DNA of 64,000 nt from Maricaulis sp. (GTDB lineage Bacteria > Pseudomonadota > Alphaproteobacteria > Caulobacterales > Maricaulaceae): positions 102,290 through 166,289 of the forward strand of contig NZMJ01000032.1 of the NCBI GenBank assembly GCA_002692855.1, given 5' to 3'. Made by a program: the position numbers and the translations under genes. The notes beneath the pieces are model-generated. The model had not been told where the DNA came from, searched no databases, and saw nothing but the letters and a program-made list of their open reading frames with translations. This document shows, in pieces, positions 17,387-25,747 of this stretch; the first letter of the stretch is position 1, and each line of letters begins with the position of its first letter.

Positions 17387-17730
17387 TGCAAAATCTCGAT
17401 CTCGTAACGTGGAAGAAGCAAGGCGGCCGACAAAAGCGCGAGCGTAATGGCCAGAAATATCCAGTACCGCGCGCGAACCCGCCCCCGGGCCCGAACGACC
17501 AGAAGCAGGCTGGATAAGGCCAGCAGCAGTGTCAGCCCCATCAACGGCCATCGTAGTGGCTCGAGCACAGACAGGCTGGCTGCGAAGGCACTCGATACGC
17601 CAATCTGTATCAGCAGGAGCGGAAGAACACAGCAGGACGCGCCCACAAGCGCGAACACTCCCGTCACCGCGCCGCCACCGAGCAACCCGCCCCTTGCCCA
17701 CTCGCCTTTGGATCTTGTTTCATCAGCCAT
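17368..17730 (-). CDS. merT: MerT-like mercuric ion transporter
   Basis: 120-residue inner-membrane protein with three hydrophobic segments. The first carries the vicinal cysteines that accept Hg(II) (GASCCVLPLLL, about residues 31-41). The cytoplasmic loop between segments 2 and 3 (VVRARGRVRARY) lacks the second cysteine pair present in classical MerT. The start is MADETRSKGE at 17730. It is transcribed divergently from merR, and neither merP nor merA is nearby, so mercury would need to be handled by a reductase elsewhere, or the substrate differs. Confidence 0.82.
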   Translation of the reverse strand: MADETRSKGEWARGGLLGGGAVTGVFALVGASCCVLPLLLIQIGVSSAFAASLSVLEPLRWPLMGLTLLLALSSLLLVVRARGRVRARYWIFLAITLALLSAALLLPRYEIEILQWIRPS

Positions 17731-17736
17731 GAAACG

Positions 17737-17767
17737 AGTGTAAAAGCTGTAGCCACTCCAGATACAA
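17737..17767 (-). promoter_or_regulatory. MerR-type operator/promoter for merT
   Basis: On the minus strand TTGTAT (17762-17767) and TACACT (17737-17742) are spaced by 19 bases, the long spacing typical of MerR-activated promoters. The spacer holds the imperfect dyad CTGGAGTGGCTACAG (17747-17761). The -10 box ends only six bases before the merT ATG, implying a leaderless or nearly leaderless transcript. Confidence 0.7.
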
Positions 17768-17775
17768 GGGTCGCC

Positions 17776-18174
17776 ATGCACGCGATGACGATCGGCCGAT
17801 TGAGCCGCACAACAGGCGTCAAGATCGAAACAATCCGGTATTACGAGAAAATCGGTTTGATTGCAGAACCTGACCGTTCGTCAGGCGGGCACCGCCTTTA
17901 CGACGCTGTTTCCGTTGATCGCCTGAATTTCATAAAGCGAGGACGCGAACTTGGCTTTTCGATCGGCGATATACGAGACCTGTTGGGTCTTCAGGGGGCT
18001 GCTCCGACATGCGCAGAAGCCTACAGAACCGCGCTCCACCACCGCGCGCTCGTTCGCGAAAAGCTTCGCGACTTGCGCTCCATTGACCGGCGCCTGACGG
18101 ATGTCATAGCCGGATGCACCCGTGACGGGAAAGAAACGTGCGCCGTTCTGGATGTCCTGTCCGGTCACGAGTAA
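17776..18174 (+). CDS. merR: MerR-family mercury-responsive regulator
   Basis: 132 residues. The N-terminal winged helix-turn-helix is [20 protein letters not shown]. The metal-binding cysteines of MerR are present: one in APTCAEAYR and two in [15 protein letters not shown], which fits Hg(II) binding across the dimer. Two in-frame ATGs (17776 and 17785) are possible; I give the first. It faces merT across a 45-base region containing the operator, so it should control merT and its own gene. Confidence 0.88.
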   Translation: MHAMTIGRLSRTTGVKIETIRYYEKIGLIAEPDRSSGGHRLYDAVSVDRLNFIKRGRELGFSIGDIRDLLGLQGAAPTCAEAYRTALHHRALVREKLRDLRSIDRRLTDVIAGCTRDGKETCAVLDVLSGHE

Positions 18175-18307
18175 TCGACACAGGGATCCCGGCACGGGGC
18201 GTCATGGTGTTCGTGCGAAGGGTTCCAACCGCACTCGCTGTTTGCCATCGCGGCGCGCTTCGCCTATTCCGCGCGCGCTCCCTACACACACGCGCAGGAC
18301 CGATCCG

Positions 18308-18832
18308 ATGAACCTTTCCGCCATCCCCGCCGGCATCAACCCGCCCGACGATTTCTACATGATCGTCGAAGTGCCGCTCGGCGGCGACCCGGTGAAGTAC
18401 GAGATGGAAAAAGAGTCCGGCGCGGTCTTCGTCGATCGCTTCCTGCACACGCCGATGCGCTATCCGTGCAATTACGGCTTCATCCCGCACACGCTGTCGG
18501 ACGATGGCGACCCGATCGACGTGCTGTGCCTCGGGCAGACCGAGCTGATCCCGGGCTGCGTCGTGCGCGCGCGCCCGATCGGCGTCCTGATGATGGAAGA
18601 TGAAAGCGGTCTCGACGAGAAAATCCTTGCCGCGCCGCACCCTGCGCTGACGCCCTATTACGACCAGATCAAGGACCACACCGACATCCTGCCGGCGCAG
18701 CTGGCGCGGATCACGCACTTCTTCGAGCACTACAAGGACCTGGAACCCGGCAAATGGGTGAAGGTCCAAGGCTGGGAAGGCGCCGACAAGGCCCGCGAAC
18801 TGATCCAGAAGGCGATCGCTGCAGCGAAGTAG
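18308..18832 (+). CDS. ppa: Inorganic pyrophosphatase
   Basis: 174-residue family I soluble pyrophosphatase that hydrolyses pyrophosphate to drive biosynthesis. Signature [12 protein letters not shown] contains the metal-binding aspartates; [15 protein letters not shown] and [12 protein letters not shown] are further conserved active-site parts. The start [13 protein letters not shown] is chosen at 18308; the longer frame reading back into merR is rejected. It is convergent with the HEAT-repeat gene, six bases apart. Confidence 0.96.
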   Translation: MNLSAIPAGINPPDDFYMIVEVPLGGDPVKYEMEKESGAVFVDRFLHTPMRYPCNYGFIPHTLSDDGDPIDVLCLGQTELIPGCVVRARPIGVLMMEDESGLDEKILAAPHPALTPYYDQIKDHTDILPAQLARITHFFEHYKDLEPGKWVKVQGWEGADKARELIQKAIAAAK

Positions 18833-18837
18833 GACGG

Positions 18838-20625
18838 TCAGTCCGTTACGCAGTCCGCGAGCCCGAGAATTCCGATTTCTGCATCGAAGACCGTGACGAA
18901 ATAAGGCATGTTCAGGAAGAGTTGACCACTCGAGGCATAAATGCGGTCTTCGACGTGGACCAGGCCGCCATAGGCGGCTCCGGGCAATTGGTCGACAACG
19001 TGGATGCGTGGGTCGCCATCAGCATCGAAATCGACCCGCAGCACCCTTCCGCCTTCCACACCTGAGTGCGTCATACCCGTCGCAACGAGAATGCCGTCCG
19101 CGTAGGGCACGCCCCCCTCGATCTGCCGCCTGAGGACGCGAACAGGCTCGCCCGCGGACGGATGCCAAATTAGCTCTCCATCCCAGTCGCCTAGACTCCC
19201 CCACTCGAAACGCCCCGTTGCGATATCAATGCGACCGCTTCCGAACCTCATTCTGGGATCGACATCGGATGGGGTGCGCGGAATTCGCGGCAGCTCCCTT
19301 CCCTGCCACTGCCATCGGTCTGAGGGACATTCCAAGCGCGCCGCCTCGAGTTCGCCAACCAACCAGTATTGACCGTGACTTCCGGGATACATGTCGAGAG
19401 GCGATCCATTTTCGATCGCTTCGACAGCAGCCGCTGCCCGCTCTCTCACATAAGGATGCCAGTGGCTTGCGGACAGCGAGCGAAGATCTGCCACGGCTTC
19501 GTCCGCGCCAATCGCCCGCAGCGCGTAAATGGCTGACGTGACAAGCCGCCAATTCTCCGACGCGAGCATCGCGCGCAATTGCGGAACAGCAGGCTCGTAT
19601 TCAGCGCGGGCAAACATGTAGGCTGCAATCTGCCGCTGGGTGTCGTAAGGCGAATTGAGCAGTCGCAGCAAGATCGGTCCGGACGCGTCCATCGCTTCCG
19701 GAGACGTCTCGAAATACTCGAGCGGGCAGGTGTTCAGCTCGAAGAAATAGGCCTCAAAGTCCTCTTCTAGCATCGGGCACTGCTCGGTCGCGATACGGCG
19801 CGCATGAACGGCGTTCCCGATATTGATCAGTGCCTGCTCGGCCAGATCGGCGATTTCGCTGTCGGGATCATCTGCAAGCACCAACAATCTTGATTCTGCC
19901 GCTGTTGCCGCGAAATCCAGTTCTTCCAAGAGTGACAAAGCCGCCAGTCGGTGGTTGCGCGTTCGGTCAGGTCCGGTTTCGGCGGCGATAGCCGCCACTA
20001 CTTCGGCGTTTGATCTGGTCGACCGCATCAATTGCAAGGATTGCGAAGACGCCAAATCGCGGTCTAGCGCACGTTCTCTTGCTTCGAGAAACTCCTGCCA
20101 GTAATTCGGGAAAAGTTGGTTGGCGGCATACCGCACACTCAGCTCCCGCCGGGCTGGAGCGAGTGCCAAATCCATAACAAGTCTCTCACCTCGCGCGTCA
20201 CCAGTCCGGGCCAGCAATCGGGTCTGGTAGCCAGCCGGGCGCGCTCGCACCGCGTCAAGCAGGCGGTCGATGTCTGCAGCGGACCAATCTGTGCGGTCCC
20301 GATCGAGTATGTTGAAAGCGATGCGCGACCTGCCTTCTATCACTCGATCCAGCAACGCCGTGCGTGCCGGTTGACCGAAAGTCAGGAGCTTCGTCCCGAG
20401 AAAGTGCAAATCTTCGAAGTGAAAGTCTTCTCCCCGTTCATCGAGCAAAATGAGGCAGGCTTCGAGCCCTACACATTCCTCTCCCGCTAACGCGGCGCTC
20501 ATTGCTCGGACCAGCAACGCCTCCATGCAGGCGTTCGCCAAAGGGTGAGTTTCGCAGTCTTCGCCGCCATCGGCAGCGGGCACCGTCTGCAATAGCGATA
20601 GAGCGATAAACGCGGTGGCCAGCAT
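18838..20625 (-). CDS. Exported HEAT-repeat-like protein of unknown function
   Basis: 595 residues. A Sec signal peptide is at the N-terminus (MLATAFIALSLLQTVPAADG). The central part is helical and repeat-like, for example PQLRAMLASENWRLVTSAIY and AVADLRSLSASHWHPYVRER, which look like HEAT repeats; the C-terminal about 150 residues are beta-rich. Seven or more cysteines are scattered, fitting a periplasmic location. I chose the ATG at 20625 because a GAAGGTG ribosome-binding site precedes it; the frame extends to 20730, overlapping the divergent gene's upstream region. No function is inferred. Confidence 0.72.
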   Translation of the reverse strand: MLATAFIALSLLQTVPAADGGEDCETHPLANACMEALLVRAMSAALAGEECVGLEACLILLDERGEDFHFEDLHFLGTKLLTFGQPARTALLDRVIEGRSRIAFNILDRDRTDWSAADIDRLLDAVRARPAGYQTRLLARTGDARGERLVMDLALAPARRELSVRYAANQLFPNYWQEFLEARERALDRDLASSQSLQLMRSTRSNAEVVAAIAAETGPDRTRNHRLAALSLLEELDFAATAAESRLLVLADDPDSEIADLAEQALINIGNAVHARRIATEQCPMLEEDFEAYFFELNTCPLEYFETSPEAMDASGPILLRLLNSPYDTQRQIAAYMFARAEYEPAVPQLRAMLASENWRLVTSAIYALRAIGADEAVADLRSLSASHWHPYVRERAAAAVEAIENGSPLDMYPGSHGQYWLVGELEAARLECPSDRWQWQGRELPRIPRTPSDVDPRMRFGSGRIDIATGRFEWGSLGDWDGELIWHPSAGEPVRVLRRQIEGGVPYADGILVATGMTHSGVEGGRVLRVDFDADGDPRIHVVDQLPGAAYGGLVHVEDRIYASSGQLFLNMPYFVTVFDAEIGILGLADCVTD

Positions 20626-20747
20626 CAAACACCTTCGGGTTGCCGACCAGCTTGCCACCAAAACGAGCGTTTCAAAACGTTCTGTTTGGAACTTGCCAAC
20701 TTTGCGATAGGTTCGCAGAAGAACCGCCACGCAAAGGAAGAGACCCC

Positions 20748-21770
20748 ATGCGCCTCGCCGTTTCCGCCATTGCCCTGACTGCCCTCTTCGCGCCGTGCGC
20801 TATCGCACAGGACTTCACCAACGAACCCGCCGACGGCCAGATCCTTATCGAGGAATGGACGGTGCCGTACGAGGAATCGCGTCCGCGCGACCCGTTCACG
20901 GCTGATGGCGAGACGATCTGGTTTGTCGGGCAGCGCAGCGACTATCTCGCCTCTCTGAACGTCGAGACCGGCGAATTCGAACACGTTGGCCTGCAAGAGG
21001 GTGACGGTCCGCACAACCAGATCGTCGGTCCGGACGGCATGGTCTGGATCGCCGGGAACCGCGCGGCGCACATTGCGCGATATGACGCGGAGACCGGCCA
21101 GTTCCTCCGCGTGGACATGCCTGACGGGCATCCGCGCGACCCGCACACGCTGATCTTCAACAATGATGGCAGCGCGCTGTGGTTCACGGCGCAGGGCGCC
21201 AACACGATTGGCCGGCTGATCCCGGGCGAGTGGGCGGTCGACATCATCGATGTGCCGACCGAAGGCTCGCGCCCCTATGGCATCACGATCACGCCGGACG
21301 GCATGGTCTGGGTGGCGCTTCTGGGCACCAACAAGATCGCCTCGGTGAACCCCGAGACGCTGCAACTGACCGAATATGCCCTGCCACGCGAAGGCGCGCG
21401 TCCGCGCCGCATCGGCCACACCAGCGACGGCCGGGTGTGGTTCGTCGACTATGCCGAGGGTTTTGTCGGCGTGTTCGACCCGGAAACCAACGCCACCCAG
21501 GAATGGCCGGCCCCGGCGGGCAGCCAGAGCGGACCCTATGCCATGGCCGTCGATGGCCAGGACCGGATCTGGTTCGTGGAAACCGGCGTCGAGCCGAACA
21601 ACTTCGTCGGCTTTGATCCGGCGACCGAGGAATTCTTCTCGCAAACGCCCGTCCCGTCCGGCGGTGGCACCGTGCGTCACATGCAGTATTATGCACCTGA
21701 CGGCGTGATCTGGTTCGGGGCCGACACCAATACGATCGGCCGCGCGGTCGTGGAGCCGCAAGCCGAATAA
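20748..21770 (+). CDS. Exported Vgb-like beta-propeller (streptogramin lyase family)
   Basis: About 340 residues. A signal peptide ends near residue 20 (ALFAPCAIAQ). The mature part is a series of similar blades with DGMVWIAGN, DGSALWFTAQG, DGMVWVALLGTNKI, DGRVWFVDYAEG and QDRIWFVETG, the pattern of the virginiamycin B lyase-like propellers. Most such environmental homologues have no demonstrated lyase activity. AAAGGAAGAG precedes the ATG at 20748. The stop shares a base with the next gene's start (TAATG), so the pair is translationally coupled. Confidence 0.85.
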   Translation: MRLAVSAIALTALFAPCAIAQDFTNEPADGQILIEEWTVPYEESRPRDPFTADGETIWFVGQRSDYLASLNVETGEFEHVGLQEGDGPHNQIVGPDGMVWIAGNRAAHIARYDAETGQFLRVDMPDGHPRDPHTLIFNNDGSALWFTAQGANTIGRLIPGEWAVDIIDVPTEGSRPYGITITPDGMVWVALLGTNKIASVNPETLQLTEYALPREGARPRRIGHTSDGRVWFVDYAEGFVGVFDPETNATQEWPAPAGSQSGPYAMAVDGQDRIWFVETGVEPNNFVGFDPATEEFFSQTPVPSGGGTVRHMQYYAPDGVIWFGADTNTIGRAVVEPQAE

Positions 21771-22258
21771 TGCGCATACTCGCGGCGATCCTTGCAGCGG
21801 CGGGCTTGCCCGCCGCTGTCTGCGCCTATCCCGAGGGCGCGCCGTGGAACCATGCCGGCATCGAGGGCGGAGCAGACTGTACGGCCTGTCATTTCGACCA
21901 GCCCGTCACCGCGCAATCCGAACGGATCGTGGTTGAAGGATTTCCAGCGCGTTACGAGGCCGGTGCGATCTACCCAGTCACGATCCGCCTGAGCGAGGCC
22001 GGACCGGTGAACGGCTTCCAGATGGCGGTTTCAGGCAGCGGCGAGGCAGGCTGTTTCACACCCGGTGACGCAAGCACCGAGGCCGAAGGCCATGCGGTAC
22101 GCTCGGTCGAGCCCGGACAGGTGTGGACGATTAACTGGCATGCGCCGCAGTCGGCGAGCGGTCCTCTGCGCGTCTGGATCGCGGTCAATTTGGCCAATGG
22201 CGATGCCAGCGAGTTTGGCGACCGCATTCACGTCAAGCAGATCGACGTCGATTTCTGA
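21770..22258 (+). CDS. Exported protein with a single heme-c motif
   Basis: 162 residues. A signal peptide covers about 1-19 (ending VCAYP). One CxxCH site, ADCTACHF at about residues 36-43, is the attachment motif for covalent heme. The rest is beta-rich (YPVTIRLSEAGPVNGFQMAV and LRVWIAVNLANGD), similar to reelin/anchor-type domains attached to cytochromes. It is coupled to the Vgb-like propeller gene, suggesting that both act in the periplasm, perhaps with the propeller as a partner. The electron partner is unknown. Confidence 0.75.
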   Translation: MRILAAILAAAGLPAAVCAYPEGAPWNHAGIEGGADCTACHFDQPVTAQSERIVVEGFPARYEAGAIYPVTIRLSEAGPVNGFQMAVSGSGEAGCFTPGDASTEAEGHAVRSVEPGQVWTINWHAPQSASGPLRVWIAVNLANGDASEFGDRIHVKQIDVDF

Positions 22259-22265
22259 CCTGGTG

Positions 22266-22631
22266 TCAGGCCGCGACGATCCAGAGCCTTGCCTGATCCG
22301 GACAGGTGAAAATCTCGACCTCGACCGCCTCGGCCGACAGGTAGTCACTTGCGTATTCGCCCTGCGGCTTGCCGGCCGCATTGATCACCAGCGCCAATCG
22401 AAGATCGCCGTGCGTCGCGTTCAGAAGCTGATCGAGCACGAAGGTCATTTCATGGGTCGAGACCTGGATCTGGGCCGACGACATGTCCACGAACAGTCGG
22501 CGGCAATCATTGGCGGCCAGCTCGCTGGTGATCAGTCGGATCGTTTCGCGCATGGAATCGCGCGTAACCGCAAGCTCCGAGCATGTAACGACCGCACCCA
22601 TTGACGGGTCGAACTTGACTTTGGCGACCAT
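22266..22631 (-). CDS. Hypothetical STAS/SpoIIAA-like protein
   Basis: 121 residues, soluble. The alternation VKFDPSMGAVV, RRLFVDMSSAQIQVS, LRLALVINAAGK and VEIFTCPDQARLWI resembles the STAS/SpoIIAA-like fold used in signalling and membrane association, but no phosphorylatable serine can be confirmed. It is convergent with the heme-c gene, eight bases apart. The assignment is by pattern only. Confidence 0.6.
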   Translation of the reverse strand: MVAKVKFDPSMGAVVTCSELAVTRDSMRETIRLITSELAANDCRRLFVDMSSAQIQVSTHEMTFVLDQLLNATHGDLRLALVINAAGKPQGEYASDYLSAEAVEVEIFTCPDQARLWIVAA

Positions 22632-22793
22632 GATTTTCCGAGATGTTTGTTTTCAGGAACAAGGCGTGTACAGCGCCGCAATCGGGCACAGCAACCACGC
22701 TGACTGACATTGGTGATAAGCCATTCAGGTTACAGCTTCATTGACCCGCGAGCCGGGCACCCGTTGAATGCGCCGCCAAACGAGGGGAACAGC

Positions 22794-23723
22794 ATGACCA
22801 AGCGCGCGGACTGGATCTGGATGGATGGTTCGATAGTGCGTTGGGAGGACGCGACGGTTCACGTCATGTCCCACGCGCTGCATTACGGATCATCGGTCTT
22901 TGAAGGGATCCGGGTCTATTCCACGCCCGACGGGCCGGCCGTTTTCCGGCTGACCGATCACATCAAGCGCCTGTTTCACTCAGCGCGTGTCTATCGCATG
23001 CAGATCCCGTTCACGGTCGACGACGTCATTGCAGCCTGTGTCGACACGTCCCACCGCAACGGGCTGGAAAACGGCTATATCCGCCCCCTGGCCTTTCGCG
23101 GTGCCGGGCCGATCGGCGTTTCGGCGATGGATACGCCCATCAACACGATGGTCGCGGCGTTTCCGTGGGGCGCGTATCTGGGTGAGGACGGTCTGAAAAA
23201 CGGTGTCGATGTCTGTGTCTCGTCCTGGCGGCGACTGGCCCCCGGGACCGTGCCGCCCGGGATCAAGGCAGGCGGCAACTACCTCTCCTCGATGCTCATC
23301 AGCTATGAAGCCAAGGAGCGCGGATTCCACGAAGGGATCGGGCTCGGCACCGATGGCCTGCTGTCCGAAGGCGCGGGCGAAAACCTGTTTCTGGTGCAGG
23401 ACGGCATCGTTTTCACGCCGCCTTCCTCCGCCTCGATCCTGAAAGGCATCACGCGTCAGTCCGTGATGACGCTGTGCGAGCGGCTGGGTGTGAAGGTCGT
23501 GGAACAGACGCTGCCGCGTGAAGCGCTCTACAGCGCGGACGAAGCCTTCTTCACCGGCACGGCTGTGGAAGTCACCCCGATCCGGTCGATCGACGGGATG
23601 AAGGTCGGCTCCGGAGAGCGACCGATCACTTCGGAAATTCAGGCTGCCTTCTTCGGCTTGTTCACCGGCCAAACCCCGGCACCGGAGGGCTGGCTGACGC
23701 CGGTTCGAGGCCAACAAGATTGA
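22794..23723 (+). CDS. ilvE: Branched-chain amino acid aminotransferase
   Basis: 309-residue PLP enzyme that transfers amino groups between glutamate and Leu/Ile/Val keto acids. The PLP lysine is K158 in GIKAGGNYLSS; SHALHYGSSVFEGIR near the N-terminus and GTAVEVTPIRSIDG near the C-terminus are class IV aminotransferase signatures. GAGGGGAACAGC precedes the ATG at 22794. A KARI-like gene lies far away at 51697-52686, with no other branched-chain biosynthesis genes in the window. Confidence 0.95.
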   Translation: MTKRADWIWMDGSIVRWEDATVHVMSHALHYGSSVFEGIRVYSTPDGPAVFRLTDHIKRLFHSARVYRMQIPFTVDDVIAACVDTSHRNGLENGYIRPLAFRGAGPIGVSAMDTPINTMVAAFPWGAYLGEDGLKNGVDVCVSSWRRLAPGTVPPGIKAGGNYLSSMLISYEAKERGFHEGIGLGTDGLLSEGAGENLFLVQDGIVFTPPSSASILKGITRQSVMTLCERLGVKVVEQTLPREALYSADEAFFTGTAVEVTPIRSIDGMKVGSGERPITSEIQAAFFGLFTGQTPAPEGWLTPVRGQQD

Positions 23724-23749
23724 CGCAGCGCAGCAAAACGGCGCAATAA

Positions 23750-24211
23750 ATGGTCATGACGGATATCTCGGACTATCGCGCCAAGGTCGGCGAGACCTTC
23801 ACTTCGGACTGGTTACTGATCGACCAGGAGCGTGTGAACGCATTCGCCGACATCACGAACGATCATAACTTCATCCACCTTGATGCCGAGCGGACGCGGA
23901 AGGAAACCCAGTTTCCCGGTACGATCGCGCACGGATTCCTGAGCCTGTCGATGCTGTCGCATTTCGCGGCCGATGCCCTGCCGCCCTTTCCGTCGAACAC
24001 GGTCGGCGTGAATTACGGGTTGAACGCGTTGCGCTTTGCGTCGCCCGTGCCGGTCGGATCGCGCATCCGCGCGGCGTTCAAGCTCGACACGTTCGAGGAA
24101 CGCAAGCCGGGACAATTCCTTCTGACCTTTGACGTGAAGATCGAGATTGAAAACTCGTCCCGGCCTGCCCTGCGCGCCGAATGGCTGAGCATGATGCTCG
24201 CCCAGGCCTGA
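23750..24211 (+). CDS. MaoC-like dehydratase (NodN type)
   Basis: About 153 residues with the single hot-dog fold. The hydratase-2 motif is visible: FADITNDHNFIHLDAERTRK with the Asp/His pair, followed by FPGTIAHGFLSLSM. Such proteins hydrate enoyl-CoA or similar thioesters. Starts at 23750 or 23756 are both in frame (MVMTD). It lies 26 bases after ilvE on the same strand and might be cotranscribed, but a link in function is not evident. Confidence 0.85.
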   Translation: MVMTDISDYRAKVGETFTSDWLLIDQERVNAFADITNDHNFIHLDAERTRKETQFPGTIAHGFLSLSMLSHFAADALPPFPSNTVGVNYGLNALRFASPVPVGSRIRAAFKLDTFEERKPGQFLLTFDVKIEIENSSRPALRAEWLSMMLAQA

Positions 24212-24220
24212 GCCGGCCTC

Positions 24221-24246
24221 CCGGGACAGGCACCTGCCTCTCCCGG
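24221..24246. terminator. Possible bidirectional terminator hairpin
   Basis: CCGGGA and TCCCGG enclose an inner AGGC/GCCT pairing between two convergent genes. There is no T tract, so it is tentative. Confidence 0.4.
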
Positions 24247-24254
24247 TGACGACG

Positions 24255-25307
24255 CTAGTCCTGCATCACGTCGTCCAGCCAGTCGGCAATGGACACCACG
24301 ACATCGGGATTGATCGAAAGCGGTTGTTGCGAGACCCGCTCCAGGGGATCATCCACCGCCTGGAACATGTGGTTGTGACCCGGAAGAACCCGCACTGCAG
24401 AACCGTTTCGCGGATCGATGGCGCCGCCCAGAGATGCGGCATTCGCGCCGGGCAGGACCGACAGGTCATGTTCCCCATATAGTCCCAGCACCGGTCCATC
24501 ATACGCATGCAGGGTGGCGCGCACGTCATGCGCGTACCACGAGCGCATATAGGGAGATGACAGGGTGTCGAGCCCAGCCTCCGGCGGGAGACCCAGATCC
24601 TCGAACACGCGCGCCAGACCGGCGCGCGCGTCGTCCTGCGAAGCATCCGCCTGCTGATCCATTTCCGCATAGATCGTGGACAGGAAGCGCTGGTTGGCGT
24701 CGATCGCCTCGGCAGGGTCGCCCGTGACTTCCTGCTGCGCGCGATACTGGGCGCTGAACACTTCGCGGAAATCCACCGCCGGACCTGCCAGCGAGACAAT
24801 GGCCGCCGGTTCGGTATAGCCCGCAGCGGCGAAGGCGATGGCCCCGCCTTCCGAATGACCCAGATAGGCAATGCGGGCGGCATCGATTGCGTCCATCGCC
24901 GCCAGCGCGCGCCAGGCCCCTACAGCGTCGCCGGTCAGGTCCGATACCGTCGCGGCATCCATGTCGCCCGGCGTTTCACCGGCACCGCGGTCATCGAAAC
25001 GCAGTACCGCATAGCCTTGCGCGCCCAGCTGGACCGCGATGTCACGATAGATGCGATGCTCGCCGAGGCTGGGGTCGCGCCCGTCCCGGTCCTGCGGACC
25101 CGAGCCGGACAGGATAACCACGGCAGGGAAAGGTCCCTCGCCTTCGGGGAAGGTCACACTGCCCGACAGAAGGGTCCCGTCGCGTGCGGCGGTCTCGAAC
25201 TGCACGGGCTGTTCGCGCAATTGGGCATCGGCAATGCCCGACGCGATCAGGACAGCCGAAAGCGCGGCTCCGGCAGCGAGGATTGTCGAGCGGATCGAGT
25301 GTTTCAT
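24255..25307 (-). CDS. Exported alpha/beta hydrolase
   Basis: 350 residues with an N-terminal signal peptide (ALSAVLIASGIADAQ). The fold is that of dienelactone-hydrolase/prolyl-oligopeptidase-like esterases: VVILSGSGPQDRDGRD with the oxyanion region, nucleophile in YLGHSEGGAIAF, acid in LGLYGEHDLSV, and catalytic His in VLPGHNHMF. The substrate is unknown. It is divergent from a PadR regulator, with a perfect inverted repeat between them, so PadR most likely represses it. Confidence 0.85.
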   Translation of the reverse strand: MKHSIRSTILAAGAALSAVLIASGIADAQLREQPVQFETAARDGTLLSGSVTFPEGEGPFPAVVILSGSGPQDRDGRDPSLGEHRIYRDIAVQLGAQGYAVLRFDDRGAGETPGDMDAATVSDLTGDAVGAWRALAAMDAIDAARIAYLGHSEGGAIAFAAAGYTEPAAIVSLAGPAVDFREVFSAQYRAQQEVTGDPAEAIDANQRFLSTIYAEMDQQADASQDDARAGLARVFEDLGLPPEAGLDTLSSPYMRSWYAHDVRATLHAYDGPVLGLYGEHDLSVLPGANAASLGGAIDPRNGSAVRVLPGHNHMFQAVDDPLERVSQQPLSINPDVVVSIADWLDDVMQD

Positions 25308-25329
25308 GGCAATTCTCCATATACCTTGT

Positions 25330-25349
25330 ATTGCTAAGTAGCTAGCAAT
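25330..25349. promoter_or_regulatory. Candidate PadR operator
   Basis: ATTGCTA and TAGCAAT form a perfect seven-base inverted repeat with a six-base spacer (AGTAGC), lying between the hydrolase start (25307) and the PadR gene (25400). Position and symmetry suggest a repressor site for both genes. Confidence 0.6.
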
Positions 25350-25399
25350 GACAGGATGCAGGAATATGCTGAAACGGATGCAGCGGAGATCAGTGCGGC

Positions 25400-25747
25400 G
25401 TGAGTGAAGGTCTGGAGAGATGGAGCGCCCAGGCGCGCAAGGGCTATTTCGAGCTCCTGCTGCTGACCCATTTGGCGCAGGGCCGCACCTATGGTTACGC
25501 GCTCGTGGCCTTGCTGCGCCAGGCCCCCGGCTTCGAGGACCTGGCCGAGGGGACGGTCTACCCGGTGCTGGCGCGATTGCGCGCCGAGGGTTTCATCTCG
25601 GCGGAATGGGTCACCGAGGATTCCGGGACACCCAGAAAATACTATGCCGTGACCGAAGATGGCCGGGACGCGCTGGTGCGCATGCGGTCTGTCTGGACAT
25701 CCATGAATGCGGCGCTCAATGCCGCGGGAGGCGATGATGGGGCTTGA
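25400..25747 (+). CDS. PadR-family transcriptional regulator
   Basis: 115 residues starting with GTG. The winged-helix pattern is clear: YFELLLLTHLAQGRTYGYAL, EGTVYPVLARLRAEGFI, and RKYYAVTEDGR. Members usually repress a divergent gene and respond to small molecules. It overlaps the next gene by 14 bases (the downstream ATG lies within its last codons), a common arrangement of PadR with a membrane protein. Confidence 0.9.
   Translation: MSEGLERWSAQARKGYFELLLLTHLAQGRTYGYALVALLRQAPGFEDLAEGTVYPVLARLRAEGFISAEWVTEDSGTPRKYYAVTEDGRDALVRMRSVWTSMNAALNAAGGDDGA

Noticed and set aside
17126..18307. Transposon ends around the mer genes
   Set aside because: No inverted repeats or transposase could be seen on either side, so transfer of the mer locus cannot be shown from the sequence.
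20625..21761. 378-codon minus-strand frame opposite the Vgb-like gene
   Set aside because: The plus-strand frame has a signal peptide, a ribosome-binding site and repeated propeller blades; the minus frame has none.
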